Shown here one piece after another: positions 63,840 to 64,000 of a DNA stretch of 64,000 bases. Under the pieces are notes generated by a model. It was not told where the DNA came from. It saw only the letters and a list, made by a program, of their open reading frames with translations, and ran no database searches. The stretch's first letter is position 1, and every line of letters starts with the position of its first letter. The position numbers and the translations under genes were made by a program. The DNA is from Neisseria sicca (GTDB taxonomy: Bacteria > Pseudomonadota > Gammaproteobacteria > Burkholderiales > Neisseriaceae), in assembly GCF_003044565.1 (NCBI RefSeq), contig NZ_POXG01000002.1:372001-436000 (forward strand). The letters run 5' to 3'.

Positions 63840-64000
63840 ATGAAATGTCCGTTTTGTCAGCATCCCAATACTCAAGTCACCGATTCGCGGCTCTTGGAAG
63901 AGACGAACAGTATCCGCCGCCGCCGCCGTTGCGTGGAGTGCGGGCAGCGGTTCAGTACGTTTGAAACGGTTGAAATGCGGATGCCGCAGGTGATTAAATC
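63840..64000 (+). CDS. nrdR: Transcriptional repressor NrdR, 5' part
   Basis: The first 53 residues of NrdR are visible before the window ends. NrdR represses ribonucleotide reductase genes in response to nucleotide levels. The zinc ribbon is complete: C3-PF-C6 and C31-VE-C34, with the typical VTDSRLLEE and [19 protein letters not shown]. The ATP-cone domain lies outside the window. Confidence 0.96.
   Translation, partial: MKCPFCQHPNTQVTDSRLLEETNSIRRRRRCVECGQRFSTFETVEMRMPQVIK

Overview
This window looks like chromosomal DNA from a commensal Neisseria, most likely of the N. mucosa / N. sicca / N. subflava type. The main evidence is the very frequent DNA uptake sequence AGGTCGTCTGAAA. It occurs mostly as inverted pairs behind genes and matches the dialect described for the mucosa group rather than the ATGCCGTCTGAA form of meningococci and gonococci. 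Five full-length Correia-type repeats (CREE), a PorB-like porin, the pilMNOPQ operon divergent from the PBP1A gene, a FimV/TspA homologue and a penA-type ftsI all agree with this. There are 68 protein genes or gene fragments, two tRNA genes and one insertion-sequence remnant. No rRNA, CRISPR array or prophage was seen.

Layout. 1-3.2 kb: end of an NAD(P)-binding protein gene, rnhA, a small membrane protein, a HIT protein and an LD-carboxypeptidase lipoprotein. 3.3-5.2 kb: a porin gene bracketed by two CREEs. 5.5-12.1 kb: truA, fimV, then yciB, yciI, bolA and two periplasmic prolyl isomerase genes. 12.3-14.6 kb: a nitric-oxide response group (nnrS, a hemerythrin-like protein, nsrR). 15.1-17.2 kb: tonB-exbB-exbD with a Fur-box-like site. 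17.9-20.6 kb: the cytochrome bc1 operon petABC. 20.7-28.8 kb: nif3-like, metR, a TerC/CBS membrane protein, a TfpX-like protein, an MFS exporter, fabI and mscL.

28.9-33.2 kb is the outstanding region. It is an AT-rich island without uptake sequences, next to a decayed transposase. It carries four tightly packed genes: a CD-NTase ending in glycine, an E2-E1 fusion (Cap2), a JAMM isopeptidase (Cap3) and a NucC-like PD-(D/E)XK nuclease. This is a type II CBASS anti-phage operon whose effector is a NucC homologue placed last. NucC is best known from HORMA/TRIP13 (type III) CBASS, so the combination is noteworthy.

33.3-45.2 kb: avtA, then the division and cell wall (dcw) cluster on the minus strand (mraZ, rsmH, ftsL, ftsI, murE, murF, mraY). 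It is interrupted by a gene of unknown function, an M23 lipoprotein gene and a zinc-ribbon nuclease-like gene. The ftsI allele carries many residues that in gonococci and meningococci mark mosaic, reduced-susceptibility penA. 45.6-49 kb: a MidA-like methyltransferase, tRNA-Met and tRNA-Ala, aroB and aroK. 49.3-57 kb: pilQ-P-O-N-M and divergent mrcA. 57.5-64 kb: engB, cytochrome c4, the ResB/CcsB cytochrome c maturation pair, a class II glutamine amidotransferase and the start of nrdR. The bc1 complex, cytochrome c4 and the ResB/CcsB system belong to one respiratory chain. Coordinates and residue numbers were read by hand from the sequence. Family names rest on recognised motifs, not database searches.
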